From the NCBI GenBank assembly GCA_900766055.1, contig CAAFTZ010000002.1, positions 1-64,000 on the forward strand: a stretch of DNA of 64,000 nucleotides, in the 5' to 3' direction. The position numbers were made by a program, and so were the translations under genes. This document shows, piece after piece, positions 34,185-44,162 of the stretch (its first letter is position 1; each line of letters starts with the position of its first letter). The notes beneath the pieces are model-generated. The model ran no database searches. It saw only the letters and a program-made list of their open reading frames with translations, and was not told the origin of the DNA. Origin of the DNA: an uncultured Parasutterella sp. (GTDB taxonomy: Bacteria > Pseudomonadota > Gammaproteobacteria > Burkholderiales > Burkholderiaceae_F).

Positions 34185-36296
34185 ATGGAAGAATCTGCTC
34201 CGACTCTTAATTTGGCTGATGTCCGTCGTATCATTGAGCCTCTTTACGAGGGTCAGAAACTTTTCACAGGCGAGTCCGTAATGGCTCATGCCGAGGGCGT
34301 CGTGGATATCCTTCGCGGCATTCGCGATGACGATGACCTCCTGGCAGCAGCCTATCTTTTTTGTGTTTGGAACCAACTCAAAAATCCGAAAGAGTGGCTG
34401 ACCAAACACTTCGGAAAACAAGTCTGCGAACTTGTCGCAAATCTCAAAGTCGTTATTGACGTGAGCGAGAAGGCCCGCTCACGCGAGGGAGAGGCACGCA
34501 TCAGTCAGCAGCCCGACGCCGTACGCCGTCTGCTGCTTGCTCTGTGTACCGATCTCCGCGTGGTATTGCTTCGCTTGGCTTCGCGTCTTCAGACGCTGCG
34601 CTATTTCGCAGCGACCAAAGCTCCGGGTGCAAAAGAATACGGTGCCGAGACTTTGGCGCTTTACGCTCCGCTTGCCAACCGTTTGGGTATTTGGCAGATG
34701 AAGTGGGAGCTTGAAGATCTGTCTCTGCGCTTTACCGAACCGGAAGTTTTTCACACGATCGCCAATAATCTTGAAGAAACCCGTGAAGAGCGTGTGGCTT
34801 CTATTCAGGAAGCAGTACGCAGAATTCAGGCATTACTGGCCTCCCGCGGAATTCAGGCGTCTGTCTCCGGACGTCCGAAACACATCTATTCCATCTGGAA
34901 AAAGATGTGCAAGAAGAACCTGAAGTTCGAACAGCTCTTTGACGTTCGGGCCATCCGTATCATCGTGGATTCAGTAGAAAAGTGCTACGAGACGCTTTCG
35001 CTGATTCAGGAATCTTTCGAAGTTCTTTCGAAAGAATTCGACGATTACATTGCAAAACCGAAACCCAACGGTTATCAGTCTTTGCACACCGTGATTGTCG
35101 GTTCCAGAGGAAAACCGCTCGAGATCCAGATTCGAACCCGCGCGATGCACGAGTTCGCAGAACTCGGTGTGGCCGCACACTGGCGCTACAAAGAAGGCTC
35201 TAAACGCAAGGCCGGCGAACACGAAGAAGATCGTGTGGCTTGGTTGCGCCAGATGCTGGCTTGGGAGAGTGACGTTCAGGCTGCTCCGACGCCGGAAGCC
35301 GCTAAAGACGAACATATCTACGTTCTGACGCCGCAGGGCAAAGTCCTTGATCTTCCTGCCGGCAGTACGCCGATCGACTTCGCCTACCTTCTGCATACCG
35401 AACTCGGCCACCGCTGCCGCGGCGCCAAGGTTGACGGTGTGATGGTTCCGCTGAATACCAAACTTCAGAGCGGCCAAACGGTTGAGATTATCGCGGCCAA
35501 AGTCGGAGCCCCGAGCCGAGACTGGTTAAATCCGGATTTGGGCTTTACGGCTTCGCCGAGATCTCGTACGAAAGTTCGTCAGTGGTTCAATGCCCAGGAA
35601 ATGGAGCAGGCGCTCACAGCAGGCCGTGAAAAAATTGACAAGGACTTGGCACGTTTGGGTAAAACGGCTGTCAAGCTTGAAGATTTGGCTAAGCGCTTGG
35701 GCTTTAGCACCGTTGATGACCTGTGTTTGGCTGCCGGAAAAGATGAACTCGGCCAAAAAGCGATTGAAAACGTTTTAGCGCCTCGTCCGCAGAAGAATCC
35801 GCAGGAAGAAGAAAAGCTGGAAACCGCGGCTCCGAAGAAAACCTCCGAGCACGAGAAAGGCAAGATTCTGGTGGTGGGCGTTGACTCACTGCTGACTCAG
35901 CTGGCTCGCTGCTGTCATCCGGTGCCGCCGGATGAGATCGTCGGTTTCGTGACCCGCGGACGCGGCGTAACGGTGCACCGCGCCGACTGCCCGAACATTC
36001 GTTCTTTGGACGAAGAAGGCCGAGATCGTTTGATTGAAGTCTCCTGGACGCAGGACGAATCTTCCGTTTTCCCGGTCCAGATTTTGGTGATCGCAGCCGA
36101 CCGTATGGGCCTGCTCAAAGATATCTCTGAAATCCTTTCTCGGGAAAAACAGAGTATTTCTGCGATGCAGACTGTCCGCGTGAAAGGCGACGTGCACATG
36201 ACATTCACGATCGAAATCCACGGTAAGGACGATTTGAATCGTACTTTGGCCGCGATTCGCGAGGTTAAAGGCGTGTTTTCAGCAAGAAGAACGTAA
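34185..36296 (+). CDS. relA: (p)ppGpp synthetase RelA, synthetase-only type
   Basis: Ribosome-bound stringent-response enzyme that makes (p)ppGpp when uncharged tRNA enters the A site. The order in 703 residues is a pseudo-hydrolase domain (~25-190), in which the His-Asp motif of SpoT is replaced by AAAYLFCVWNQL, then the synthetase domain with FDVRAIRIIV near 250 and EFDDYIAKPKPNGYQSLHT near 290. EFDD, in place of RFKD, marks single-function RelA. A TGS domain follows (HIYVLTPQGKVLDLP near 380), then a Cys/His RIS domain (ARCCHPVPPD near 580) and a C-terminal ACT domain. The ATG 34185 is used. A TTG lies 6 codons up. Confidence 0.95.
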   Translation: MEESAPTLNLADVRRIIEPLYEGQKLFTGESVMAHAEGVVDILRGIRDDDDLLAAAYLFCVWNQLKNPKEWLTKHFGKQVCELVANLKVVIDVSEKARSREGEARISQQPDAVRRLLLALCTDLRVVLLRLASRLQTLRYFAATKAPGAKEYGAETLALYAPLANRLGIWQMKWELEDLSLRFTEPEVFHTIANNLEETREERVASIQEAVRRIQALLASRGIQASVSGRPKHIYSIWKKMCKKNLKFEQLFDVRAIRIIVDSVEKCYETLSLIQESFEVLSKEFDDYIAKPKPNGYQSLHTVIVGSRGKPLEIQIRTRAMHEFAELGVAAHWRYKEGSKRKAGEHEEDRVAWLRQMLAWESDVQAAPTPEAAKDEHIYVLTPQGKVLDLPAGSTPIDFAYLLHTELGHRCRGAKVDGVMVPLNTKLQSGQTVEIIAAKVGAPSRDWLNPDLGFTASPRSRTKVRQWFNAQEMEQALTAGREKIDKDLARLGKTAVKLEDLAKRLGFSTVDDLCLAAGKDELGQKAIENVLAPRPQKNPQEEEKLETAAPKKTSEHEKGKILVVGVDSLLTQLARCCHPVPPDEIVGFVTRGRGVTVHRADCPNIRSLDEEGRDRLIEVSWTQDESSVFPVQILVIAADRMGLLKDISEILSREKQSISAMQTVRVKGDVHMTFTIEIHGKDDLNRTLAAIREVKGVFSARRT

Positions 36297-36322
36297 GAGT
36301 TTGCAACAGCGTTGCCTTTGAC

Positions 36323-36351
36323 TTGCACAACTAAAAAAATGACTGTATAGT
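36323..36351 (+). promoter_or_regulatory. Promoter of the tRNA-Val pair
   Basis: TTGCAC (36323-36328), exactly 17 bases, TATAGT (36346-36351), 12 bases before the first tRNA. The hexamers and spacing equal those of the tRNA-Asn promoter. Confidence 0.85.
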
Positions 36352-36363
36352 TTCGACTTCTTC

Positions 36364-36440
36364 AGGCACGTAGCTCAGCTGGTTAGAGCATCACCTTGAC
36401 ATGGTGGGGGTCGTTGGTTCGAGTCCAATCGTGCCTACCA
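36364..36440 (+). tRNA. tRNA-Val(GAC), first copy
   Basis: A 77-nt tRNA with encoded CCA. Acceptor arms AGGCACG/CGTGCCT pair fully, the anticodon loop TTGACAT gives GAC, and the T arm is GGTTCGAGTCC. Confidence 0.97.
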
Positions 36441-36494
36441 AAACTTCTTGTTCTGGTTTGAAGAAGCTGTCTCGCTTTAAGAGACGACAATTTT

Positions 36495-36571
36495 AGGCAC
36501 ATAGCTCAGCTGGTTAGAGCATCACCTTGACATGGTGGGGGTCGTTGGTTCGAGTCCAATTGTGCCTACCA
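36495..36571 (+). tRNA. tRNA-Val(GAC), second copy
   Basis: A 77-nt tRNA with encoded CCA, identical to the first copy except at the base of the acceptor stem, where G-C is replaced by A-T on both arms (AGGCACA/TGTGCCT). Pairing is kept. Confidence 0.97.
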
Positions 36572-36578
36572 AGATTTC

Positions 36579-36608
36579 GCCCGGTAGCGTAAGCTCCCGG
36601 GCATTTTC
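36579..36608 (+). terminator. Terminator after the tRNA-Val pair
   Basis: A 10-bp stem with one mismatch (36579-36588 with 36593-36602) and a GTAA loop, followed by ATTTTC. It lies 7 bases past the second tRNA and 11 before the converging band-7 gene, so it may serve both. Confidence 0.75.
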
Positions 36609-36619
36609 GTCTTTGCGGA

Positions 36620-37585
36620 TTATTCGGCCTTGGGGCCGGCGGGTGTGGTGGTTGGCTTGCCGTTTTGCTCGCGGATGATCGTCATCGCTGAAGCGACCAT
36701 CGAGCCCATGTCGGCGAGGTTAGCTGGAAGAAGCAGCGTATTGCCTTCCTTAGCAATTTTTCCGAAAGCTTCCACATACTTTTCTGCGACCTGAAGGTTC
36801 ACCGCCTGCATGCCCTGCGGTTCGCTGATAGCCTGAGCAACGGCACGAATGGCTTCCGCCTGTGCTTTGGCGACGGCTTCAATCGCGCGAGCTTCACCTT
36901 CGGCCTTGTTAATGGCAGCTTGCTTCTCGCCTTCGGACTGGGCGATCATGGCCGCTCTTTCGCCTTCTGCAATATTGATTTCTTTTTGCTTTTGGCCTTC
37001 CGAAGTGGCAATGACCGCGCGTTTTTCGCGCTCTGCCGTAATCTGCAGCTGCATCGCGCGCAGAATCTCTTTCGGTGGCGTCAGATCCTTAATTTCATAA
37101 CGCAGGACTTTCACGCCCCAGGTCTGGGCGGCTTCGTCCACGGCCTGGACGACTCTGGCGTTGATCTCTTCACGTTCTTCGAACGTTTTGTCGAGCGACA
37201 TCGTACCGATGACGCTTCTGAGAGATGTCTGCGCAAGCTGTGTAATGGCCATCACGAAGTCGGACGTTCCGTAGCTGGCAAGTTCCGGATTGGTGACCTG
37301 AAAGTAGAGGACACCGTCCACCTGCAGCTGAGTGTTGTCTTTGGTAATGCAGATTTGACTCGATGTGTCCATCGGAATTTCTTTGAGGGTCTGGCGATAG
37401 GCAACGCGGTCGATAATCGGAATGATGAAATTCAGACCCGGCTGAAGCACGGTATGAAATTTTCCGAATCGCTCCACAACCCAGGCTTCCTGCTGGGGTA
37501 CGACGCGAACTGATTTGGCAATGAAGATGACAGCAAAGACCGCCAGCACGATGATAAATAAGGCGAACCCTCCGATCGCTTCCAT
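36620..37585 (-). CDS. SPFH/band-7 membrane protein (QmcA-type)
   Basis: A 321-residue stomatin-like protein. Residues 5-26 form one N-terminal membrane helix. The SPFH domain spans ~28-185 (VPQQEAWVVERFGKFHTVLQ, and SLDKTFEEREEINARVV near 130). A long Ala/Glu coiled coil lies at ~185-270 (IAEGERAAMIAQSEGEKQAA). Such proteins form ring scaffolds in the inner membrane and act with NfeD partners. The NfeD-like gene lies one base upstream, which supports this pairing. Confidence 0.92.
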   Translation of the reverse strand: MEAIGGFALFIIVLAVFAVIFIAKSVRVVPQQEAWVVERFGKFHTVLQPGLNFIIPIIDRVAYRQTLKEIPMDTSSQICITKDNTQLQVDGVLYFQVTNPELASYGTSDFVMAITQLAQTSLRSVIGTMSLDKTFEEREEINARVVQAVDEAAQTWGVKVLRYEIKDLTPPKEILRAMQLQITAEREKRAVIATSEGQKQKEINIAEGERAAMIAQSEGEKQAAINKAEGEARAIEAVAKAQAEAIRAVAQAISEPQGMQAVNLQVAEKYVEAFGKIAKEGNTLLLPANLADMGSMVASAMTIIREQNGKPTTTPAGPKAE

Positions 37586-37586
37586 A

Positions 37587-38018
37587 TTATTTCTCCTGTT
37601 TGAGTTTGATGATTAAAGTATTTCCGCTCATCCCGACGATCTCCCAAAGGCCGGGAACCACCGGGGAGCCTTTTTCCGGTTTTGCGTCCCAAACGGTTCC
37701 GCGGTAGAAAACTCGAGCTTTGCCGTTTTCTTTCCATTCCTTGACTTCGACGGAGTGTCCGTCGTTGATGTGCTGCAAATGGTCGGCATCCGTGCTTACG
37801 GAGTTTTTCCTTTTCCGATAGGACAGATAAACACAGCCGGCAATGGCAAAGAGGGCAAACGCGAGCAGCTGAAACAGTATTCCTGCTCCGATCACGGCAA
37901 AGATAAAGGCGGCCAATGCGGCTGCACCAATAATGAGCAGGTAGATCGTGCCGAGAAGAATGTCGGCGCCGGCTAATACGACGGCTCCGATCAGCCACAA
38001 ATAAATCATAGAAAACAC
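37587..38018 (-). CDS. NfeD-like membrane protein
   Basis: A 143-residue partner of SPFH proteins. It has three or four membrane segments in residues ~5-75 and a soluble C-terminal OB-fold at ~85-143 (HSVEVKEWKENGKARVFYRG). The open frame begins at an ATG at 38054, inside the upstream gene. The GTG at 38018 is chosen because AAAGGAG lies 8 bases before it and the protein then starts next to its first helix. It and the band-7 gene form a two-gene unit, likely together with the peptidase gene upstream. Confidence 0.85.
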   Translation of the reverse strand: MFSMIYLWLIGAVVLAGADILLGTIYLLIIGAAALAAFIFAVIGAGILFQLLAFALFAIAGCVYLSYRKRKNSVSTDADHLQHINDGHSVEVKEWKENGKARVFYRGTVWDAKPEKGSPVVPGLWEIVGMSGNTLIIKLKQEK

Positions 38019-38031
38019 TTCATGCGCTCCT

Positions 38032-39285
38032 TTAGGCTTTGTCCAGAGGTGCAATAACGCCGTCTAATCCCGCAAGAACGGACAGCATCAGAATGGACTT
38101 CTGTTCGCAGGCATAGACGCCTTTCGGGTTGAACCATTCTTTAAGCGTATGGGTTCCGTATTCTTCGCCGCCGCGTCCGAGTGTCACGGCAGGGATGCCG
38201 CGCTCAATGGACATGTTGGTATTGGTGCAGCCGCCGGGCAGGAATTTGTAATTTCTGCCGACCGCCTGAGTGGCTAGTTTGGCAAGCTGAATGATCGGAG
38301 CGTCATCCGGCTGAGTTCCGGCCGGGACGTCCAGTGTCTTTTCGATCGAAAGACAGAGTTCTCCTTCGCTGCCTTCTTTCTTTTGTTCGATTTCAACGCC
38401 GCGGCGGGTGGCTTGATAGATTTGTTCTTCTACTTCATTCAGTGCAGCCTGAGAATTTGAACGAGCATTGATCTTGAAGACTGCTTTCTGAGCGATGGCG
38501 TGAATTGCCTGACCGCCTTCGATCAAACTGACGGTCAATGTTGTCTTAGGATCTTTCGGCGGAACGATCTTGGCGATTTCCGCGATGGCCAAGCCTGCGG
38601 CATGGATGGCGCTGACGCGCTCGCACGCTGTCCACGCGTGACCGCCTGGGCCTTCAATCGTGATCTCAAGGTCGATCATGCCGGTGGCGTTGGCGTAAAA
38701 AATTTCTGCCGTCGCGCCGTCAATAGAAATTGTGGTCAGCAGTTTGGTTTTGTCTTTGAGCTGGTCAAGCGTCCAGGCCATGCCTTTCATGCCTCCGAGA
38801 CCTTCTTCGCAGACCGTACCGCAGAAGTAGATATCGTGAACGGGTCGAAGATTTGCCGCTTTAAAAGCTCTCAGAACAGCGAGGTTGGCGGCGATGGCAC
38901 GGGTGTCGTCGCAAATGCCGGGGCAGTGGATACGTCCTTCGGCATCTGTCTCAATCCCTTTGACGTCGCCGAATGAAAAGACGGTGTCCAAATGGCCTTC
39001 AAGTAAAACACTGCAGCCGGTATTGCCGGTCCCATGCAGTTTGCCGATGACGTTGAAGTGCTCGTCCATGTAGATGTCATCTAACCCGGCTTCGCGCAGC
39101 ATACTGAGGTAACGCTCTGCTTTGGCCTTTTCGTGTCCGGTCGGCGCCTCAATCAGTACGAGTTCTTTTTGATCGCGAATCGTTTCGTCGAGATGATCCT
39201 TAACGTATTCGAGCGCCGTCTGTACGGATGGGTTGGTTTTAACGTGTTCTACAGCTTCCACAAGCTTGGGATTGAAGTGTTCCAT
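38032..39285 (-). CDS. M20 family metallopeptidase, PepT-like
   Basis: A 417-residue dizinc peptidase. Metal-site segments are LLEGHLDTVFSF near 87 (His, Asp), CPGICDDTRA near 120 (bridging Asp), GTVCEEGLGGMKG near 152 (Glu-Glu) and the late GEEYGTHTLKEW near 375 (His). A dimerisation domain lies at ~190-300. It probably cleaves small peptides or amino-acylated compounds. The substrate is not evident. The ATG at 39285 is chosen over 39342 because AAAGG lies at proper distance. The upstream extension is not family-like. Confidence 0.85.
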   Translation of the reverse strand: MEHFNPKLVEAVEHVKTNPSVQTALEYVKDHLDETIRDQKELVLIEAPTGHEKAKAERYLSMLREAGLDDIYMDEHFNVIGKLHGTGNTGCSVLLEGHLDTVFSFGDVKGIETDAEGRIHCPGICDDTRAIAANLAVLRAFKAANLRPVHDIYFCGTVCEEGLGGMKGMAWTLDQLKDKTKLLTTISIDGATAEIFYANATGMIDLEITIEGPGGHAWTACERVSAIHAAGLAIAEIAKIVPPKDPKTTLTVSLIEGGQAIHAIAQKAVFKINARSNSQAALNEVEEQIYQATRRGVEIEQKKEGSEGELCLSIEKTLDVPAGTQPDDAPIIQLAKLATQAVGRNYKFLPGGCTNTNMSIERGIPAVTLGRGGEEYGTHTLKEWFNPKGVYACEQKSILMLSVLAGLDGVIAPLDKA

Positions 39286-39369
39286 TTTCGGACCTTTTTG
39301 TAGTAATTGAAGATTTGGAATAGGTATCCTTGCAACATTCATATTAAGAAAATCGCATAAGGAGCGAAA

Positions 39370-39660
39370 GTGCTAATTTCATTTTTGACGCTGATTCTGT
39401 CGTTTTGCATCGGAATTCTGTCCGGTCTCTTTTTCCGGAAGAGGGTCCCTAATTTTCTCGGGGTGGTGTTGGCCGGTGTCATAGGAGCCTTCATCGGAAT
39501 TTTGGCGACCTATCTCATCCTCAAAGGTCTTCTTTGGACCGAAGTTATCCGCTCAGTGAGTACCGACTGGTTTATTCGCCAATGTATTTGGCTTGCGGTT
39601 CTCGCGATTTTCGGCGTCATCCTCAGCGGGAAAGCGTTTAAGAATAAACCTGAGAAATAA
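39370..39660 (+). CDS. Small membrane protein, unrecognised
   Basis: A 96-residue protein with three hydrophobic segments (~1-20, 29-52, 68-86) separated by short basic loops, and a Lys-rich end. The start is a GTG at 39370 with GGAG 5 bases before. I cannot assign a family. The glycine-rich first and second helices recall small GlsB/YeaQ-type proteins only loosely. It lies divergent from the peptidase gene and 165 bases before thrS. Confidence 0.65.
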   Translation: MLISFLTLILSFCIGILSGLFFRKRVPNFLGVVLAGVIGAFIGILATYLILKGLLWTEVIRSVSTDWFIRQCIWLAVLAIFGVILSGKAFKNKPEK

Positions 39661-39825
39661 GTTCAAACGCTAATGAACAGAAGGCTGAAAAGCTGAAAAA
39701 GTAAGGCGTGACTAAGCATTAGGCTCCGGATAGACGGTAAAATCTATTTTTTACGTTCGGCCGGGCCTTTTTGCGTCCGCGGTTGAACTAATCGAATAAT
39801 TTGAAGAATTTTTGGAGAAAGATTA

Positions 39826-41751
39826 ATGATCGAAGTAACTCTGCCCGACGGCTCCAAACGTGAATTCAATTCACCGGTTACCGTAGGTGACGTTGCAGCC
39901 TCTATCGGCGCCGGCCTTGCTCGCGCTGCTTTGGCAGGTAAAGTTAACGGCAAACTCGTGGACCTGTCTCACCCGATTACCGAAAACAGTACGGTTTCGA
40001 TTGTGACTGACAAAGACCCTGAGGGCCTTGAGATCATTCGTCATTCGACCTCTCACTTGATGGCTCAGGCAGTCAAAGAGCTGTACCCGCAGGCCCAGAT
40101 CACGATCGGACCGGTGATTGAAAACGGTTTCTACTACGACTTCTCTCTGCCGAAACATCTGACCAACGAAGATCTGCCGCTCATCGAAAAGAAGATGGAC
40201 GAGATCGTCAAACGCGATCTTCCGATCGTTCGTGAAGAGATGGACCGTGATGAGGCCGTCAAATACTTCAACTCCATCGGCGAGCATTACAAAGCCGAAA
40301 TCATCGGCTCTATCCCTGCCGGTGAAACCATTTCTCTGTACCGTCAGGGTGACTATGTCGACCTTTGCCGCGGACCTCACGTCCCGAGCACCGGTCGCCT
40401 GAAAGTCCATAAGCTGATGAAACTCGCCGGCGCTTACTGGAGAGGTGACAGCAAGAACGAAATGCTGCAGCGAATCTACGGTACCGCCTGGGCTAAGAAA
40501 GACGACATGGCTGCTTATCTCCACATGCTGGAAGAAGCAGAAAAACGCGACCATCGCCGCCTCGGCAAAGAACTCGATCTCTTCCATTTCCAGGAAGAAG
40601 CTCCCGGCCTGATTTTCTGGCATGCACGCGGCTGGGCACTCTGGCAGCAGGTCGAACAATACATGCGCCGTGTTTATCAGGATAACGGTTACCAGGAGGT
40701 TAAGGCACCTCAGCTGTTAGACCGTTCTCTGTGGGAAAAATCCGGCCACTGGTCTAAGTACAAAGAGAATATGTTCACGACAGAGTCGGAAAACCGCTAC
40801 TACGCTCTGAAACCGATGAACTGCCCGGGCCACATTCAGATCTTCAACAGCGCCGTTCGTTCTTACCGCGATCTGCCGATCCGCTACGGTGAGTTCGGCG
40901 CCTGCCACAGAAATGAACCGTCCGGCTCTCTGCACGGTTTGATGCGCGTCCGCGGCTTCACTCAGGACGACGGACATATCTTCTGTACCGAAGATCAGAT
41001 TCTTTCCGAATGCACCGCTTACACCAAGCTCGTTCAGAAGGTCTATGCCGACTACGGCTTTACGGATATCTCTTACAAGATTGCAACACGTCCTGAAAAA
41101 CGTATTGGCGATGATGCAACTTGGGACAAAGCAGAAAAAGCTCTGATGGATGCATTGGATGCTTCCGGCATCAAATATGACATCCTTCCGGGTGAAGGTG
41201 CATTCTACGGCCCGAAGATCGAATACCATCTGCGTGACTCCTTAGGCCGCGGCTGGCAGTGCGGTACGATCCAGGTTGACTTCCAGATGCCGTCTCGTCT
41301 CGGTGCCGAATATGTGACCGAAAGCAACGACAGAGCCACTCCGGTCATGCTTCACCGCGCGATTGTCGGCAGCTTGGAACGCTTCATCGGCATGCTGCTC
41401 GAACACTATGCCGGTCAGCTTCCTCCGTGGCTCGCTCCGGTACAGGTCGCCGTTGCCAACATTACCGACGATCAGGCCGATTACGCTCAGGAAGTGGTTT
41501 CTATGCTCAAAAAGGCGGGTCTTCGCGCCGAAGCAGATTTGCGAAACGGCAAAATTACATATAAGATTCGCGAACTTAGCCTGCAGAAACTTCCTTACAT
41601 CCTCGTTGTCGGAGCTAAGGAAAAGGCAGAAGGTAAAGTCGCGGTTCGAGTTCGCGGCGGCAAGGATCTTGGCGCCATGAGCGTGGAAGACTTTATTAAG
41701 CTCGTTCAGGAAGATGTGGCCACACGCCGCAACGTGAACGAAATTGAATAA
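39826..41751 (+). CDS. thrS: Threonyl-tRNA synthetase
   Basis: Charges tRNA-Thr and edits mischarged serine. The order in 641 residues is a TGS domain (~1-63), an editing domain with [11 protein letters not shown] near 73 and [10 protein letters not shown] near 182, the class II core with motif 2 and zinc ligands in MNCPGH near 333 and [14 protein letters not shown] near 360, motif 3 [19 protein letters not shown] near 510, and an anticodon domain at ~540-641. GGAG precedes the ATG. It leads the thrS-infC-rpmI-rplT group. Confidence 0.97.
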   Translation: MIEVTLPDGSKREFNSPVTVGDVAASIGAGLARAALAGKVNGKLVDLSHPITENSTVSIVTDKDPEGLEIIRHSTSHLMAQAVKELYPQAQITIGPVIENGFYYDFSLPKHLTNEDLPLIEKKMDEIVKRDLPIVREEMDRDEAVKYFNSIGEHYKAEIIGSIPAGETISLYRQGDYVDLCRGPHVPSTGRLKVHKLMKLAGAYWRGDSKNEMLQRIYGTAWAKKDDMAAYLHMLEEAEKRDHRRLGKELDLFHFQEEAPGLIFWHARGWALWQQVEQYMRRVYQDNGYQEVKAPQLLDRSLWEKSGHWSKYKENMFTTESENRYYALKPMNCPGHIQIFNSAVRSYRDLPIRYGEFGACHRNEPSGSLHGLMRVRGFTQDDGHIFCTEDQILSECTAYTKLVQKVYADYGFTDISYKIATRPEKRIGDDATWDKAEKALMDALDASGIKYDILPGEGAFYGPKIEYHLRDSLGRGWQCGTIQVDFQMPSRLGAEYVTESNDRATPVMLHRAIVGSLERFIGMLLEHYAGQLPPWLAPVQVAVANITDDQADYAQEVVSMLKKAGLRAEADLRNGKITYKIRELSLQKLPYILVVGAKEKAEGKVAVRVRGGKDLGAMSVEDFIKLVQEDVATRRNVNEIE

Positions 41752-41767
41752 CTAATTGGAGACGAAA

Positions 41768-42289
41768 ATAGCTCAAGAACGTACACACCGGATCAATGGC
41801 GAGATCCGCGTCCCTGAAGTTCGCTTGACAGGTCTTGACGGCGAGATGATCGGTATCGTCAGGACCTCTCAGGCTTTAGCCATGGCCGAAGAGGCAGATG
41901 TTGACTTAGTGGAGGTCGCGCCGAACGCTCGCCCTCCGGTCTGCCGTCTGATGGATTACGGTAAATTCCGCTATCAGGAGCAGAAGAAGGCACAGGAACA
42001 GAAGGCCAAACAGAAGGTCATTCAGGTCAAGGAAGTGAAGTTCCGTCCGCAGACGGATAAAAACGACTACGACACGAAACTTCGTGCTTTGACCCGTTTC
42101 TTAGCCGACGGCAATAAAGCAAAGGTCACACTGCGCTACAGAGGCCGTGAAATGGCTCACCAGGAATTTGGTACAGATCTCCTGAATAAAGTGAAGGAAG
42201 ATTTGGCTGATATCGCTCAGGTCGAATCCTTTCCTAAACTTGAAGGCCGCCAGATGATTATGGTTCTGGCTCCTAAGAAAAAGAAATAA
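41768..42289 (+). CDS. infC: Translation initiation factor IF-3, likely AUA start
   Basis: Keeps 30S subunits free and checks start codons. The protein has 173 residues, an N-domain from [17 protein letters not shown] and a C-domain ending [16 protein letters not shown], joined by a Lys/Gln-rich linker near 75-95. No ATG or GTG lies near the beginning. GGAG (41758-41761) is 6 bases before ATA at 41768, the best-placed initiator. A TTG at 41756 overlaps that site. A poor start codon is how infC autoregulates in E. coli (AUU), so ATA fits the known logic. Confidence 0.93.
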   Translation: MAQERTHRINGEIRVPEVRLTGLDGEMIGIVRTSQALAMAEEADVDLVEVAPNARPPVCRLMDYGKFRYQEQKKAQEQKAKQKVIQVKEVKFRPQTDKNDYDTKLRALTRFLADGNKAKVTLRYRGREMAHQEFGTDLLNKVKEDLADIAQVESFPKLEGRQMIMVLAPKKKK

Positions 42290-42428
42290 TATTCTTACAA
42301 ATTAATGATTTGTTTTGGAGTATTATTACGACCCTGCTTTCGGGCAGAAGATAAGTGAAATCAGGCTGAACAAGATCCTCACTGTCTGAGGGCGCCTGCA
42401 ATCATCTAATAAAAGGAACTTAGGCAAA
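42290..42428 (+). other. rpmI leader with small hairpins
   Basis: A 139-base gap before rpmI holding a CCTCA/TGAGG stem (42377-42391) and a CTGC/GCAG stem near 42341. In E. coli L20 binds the mRNA here to repress rpmI-rplT. A similar site is possible but not shown. Confidence 0.3.
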
Positions 42429-42626
42429 ATGCCCAAGATGAAAACTAAAAAAGCTGCGAGCAAGCGTTTTAAAGTTCGCTCCGGCGGCTCCATCAAGCGT
42501 GCACACGCTACCAAGCGTCATATTCTCACCAAGCGCACGACGAAGAACAAACGTCACCTGCGCGGCATGTTAACCATCAGCGAGTCGGATAAAAAAGAAA
42601 TCCGCGCGATGATGCCTTACGCTTAA
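42429..42626 (+). CDS. rpmI: 50S ribosomal protein L35
   Basis: A 65-residue, strongly basic ribosomal protein. It begins [16 protein letters not shown], which is typical of the family, with the conserved [18 protein letters not shown] centre. It lies 18 bases before rplT. Confidence 0.97.
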   Translation: MPKMKTKKAASKRFKVRSGGSIKRAHATKRHILTKRTTKNKRHLRGMLTISESDKKEIRAMMPYA

Positions 42627-42644
42627 TTTAGAGGAGAGAATAAG

Positions 42645-43001
42645 ATGCCCCGAGTAAAACGTGGTGTAACGGCTCGTGCCCGTCATAAGAAAGTATTTGC
42701 GCTGTCCAAGGGCTTTACCCTTCGCCGCAATAATGTTTATCGTGTCGCTAAGCAGGCAGTTATGCGTGCCGGTCAGTACGCATACCGCGATCGCCGCAAC
42801 AAGAAACGTGTATTCCGCCGTCTGTGGATTGCTCGTATCAACGCCGGTGCTCGTGCCAACGGCATGAACTACAGCCAGTTCATGAACGGCCTCAAGAAAG
42901 CCGGTATTGAACTCGACCGTAAAGTTCTGTCCAACATGGCCATCTTCGATAAAGAAGGTTTCGCCGCTGTTGTTGCCAAAGCTAAAGCTAGCCTTGCTTA
43001 A
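42645..43001 (+). CDS. rplT: 50S ribosomal protein L20
   Basis: A 118-residue 23S rRNA-binding protein needed early in 50S assembly and a known translational repressor of its own operon. It begins [18 protein letters not shown], with the [19 protein letters not shown] motif near 60-78. GAGGAGA lies upstream of the ATG. A strong terminator follows. Confidence 0.97.
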   Translation: MPRVKRGVTARARHKKVFALSKGFTLRRNNVYRVAKQAVMRAGQYAYRDRRNKKRVFRRLWIARINAGARANGMNYSQFMNGLKKAGIELDRKVLSNMAIFDKEGFAAVVAKAKASLA

Positions 43002-43063
43002 TTAGCTTCAGACACGCAGGTTTCAAGCCGATTCCAGTGCTTTGAAACTGCTAAAATACCTAC

Positions 43064-43099
43064 AAAAGCCTGGTTTGATATGCCAGGCTTTTGTTTTTT
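43064..43099 (+). terminator. Terminator between rplT and pheS
   Basis: A perfect 10-bp stem AAAAGCCTGG/CCAGGCTTTT (43064-43073 with 43083-43092), a 9-base loop, then GTTTTTT. It ends 29 bases before pheS. A GTTTCAA/TTGAAAC pair (43020-43048) lies just upstream, but I see no Phe-rich leader peptide. Confidence 0.88.
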
Positions 43100-43128
43100 C
43101 AGGTTACTAAAAATCCAACTGACCCAAT

Positions 43129-44145
43129 ATGGAAGATCTCAGTCTAATCATTCAATCTGCCAAAGAGGCTTTTGATCAGGCCGCAACGGCGGCAGCCCTG
43201 GAAGACGCGAAAGCTGTCTATCTCGGCAAAAACGGTTCTTTGACAGCATTGCTGAAGGGGATGGCAAAACTGTCCATCGAAGAAAAACGCGCTCGCGGAG
43301 CCGAAATCAATAAAGCCAAACGTGAAGTCGAAACGTTGCTCAATAATCGACGCGAAGCTTTGGCCCGCGAAGAACTTAACCGTAAATTGACCTCTGAATC
43401 GGTCGATATCACATTGCCGGGCCGCACATTCGGCAACGGCGGTATTTATCCGGTCATGAGAACCTGGATGCGCGTTGAAGAAATCTTTAAAACCATCGGC
43501 TTTGATGTTGCCGACGGCCCTGAAGTTGAAAACGACTGGTACACCTTTACAGCCCTGAATAATCCGCCTAATCATCCGGCCCGCAGTATGCAGGATACGT
43601 TCTACGTTGACATGAAGGATGAAACTGACAAGCAGCTTCCGTTGAGACCGCACACCTCTCCGATGCAGGTTCGCTATGCCCGTCAGCATAAGCCGCCTAT
43701 TAAAGTTATCGCTCCCGGAAGAACCTATCGTGTGGACTCTGACGCAACGCACTCTCCGATGTTCCATCAGGTCGAAGGTCTTTGGATCGACGAAAACATC
43801 AGTTTTGCCGACTTGAAGGGCGTATACGTTGACTTCCTGAAGCGTTTCTTTGAAACGGACGACTTAATCGTTCGTTTCCGTCCGAGCTACTTCCCGTTCA
43901 CTGAACCGAGCGCTGAAGTGGACATGATGTTCACCAGCGGCCCGAGAAAGGGGAAATGGCTGGAAATCAGCGGTTCTGGTGAGGTTCATCCGAATGTTGT
44001 CCGAAACTTCGGATTAGACCCAGAACGCTACATCGGTTTTGCCTTCGGCTCGGGCCTCGAAAGACTGACCATGCTCCGCTACGGAATCGACGACCTTCGC
44101 CTTTTCTTCGAAGGCGATCTCCGCTTCCTCAAACAGTTCAACTAA
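43129..44145 (+). CDS. pheS: Phenylalanyl-tRNA synthetase alpha subunit
   Basis: Catalytic subunit of the (alpha beta)2 enzyme. The 338 residues have an N-terminal coiled coil (~1-90), then the class II core with [12 protein letters not shown] near 175, [15 protein letters not shown] near 212 and the motif 3 region [20 protein letters not shown] near 305-325. It lies 17 bases before pheT. The ribosome binding site is weak. Confidence 0.97.
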   Translation: MEDLSLIIQSAKEAFDQAATAAALEDAKAVYLGKNGSLTALLKGMAKLSIEEKRARGAEINKAKREVETLLNNRREALAREELNRKLTSESVDITLPGRTFGNGGIYPVMRTWMRVEEIFKTIGFDVADGPEVENDWYTFTALNNPPNHPARSMQDTFYVDMKDETDKQLPLRPHTSPMQVRYARQHKPPIKVIAPGRTYRVDSDATHSPMFHQVEGLWIDENISFADLKGVYVDFLKRFFETDDLIVRFRPSYFPFTEPSAEVDMMFTSGPRKGKWLEISGSGEVHPNVVRNFGLDPERYIGFAFGSGLERLTMLRYGIDDLRLFFEGDLRFLKQFN

Positions 44146-44162
44146 TCGGCGAAAGGATAAAA

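Noticed and set aside
36297..36363. Second -35 (TTGACT) before tRNA-Val
   Set aside because: A TTGACT lies 5 bases upstream of TTGCAC, but its spacing to TATAGT is 22 bases, too long for sigma-70.
43002..43128. PheM-like leader peptide and attenuator for pheST
   Set aside because: The hairpin with T-run is present, but no ORF with a run of Phe codons precedes it. It is best taken as the rplT terminator.
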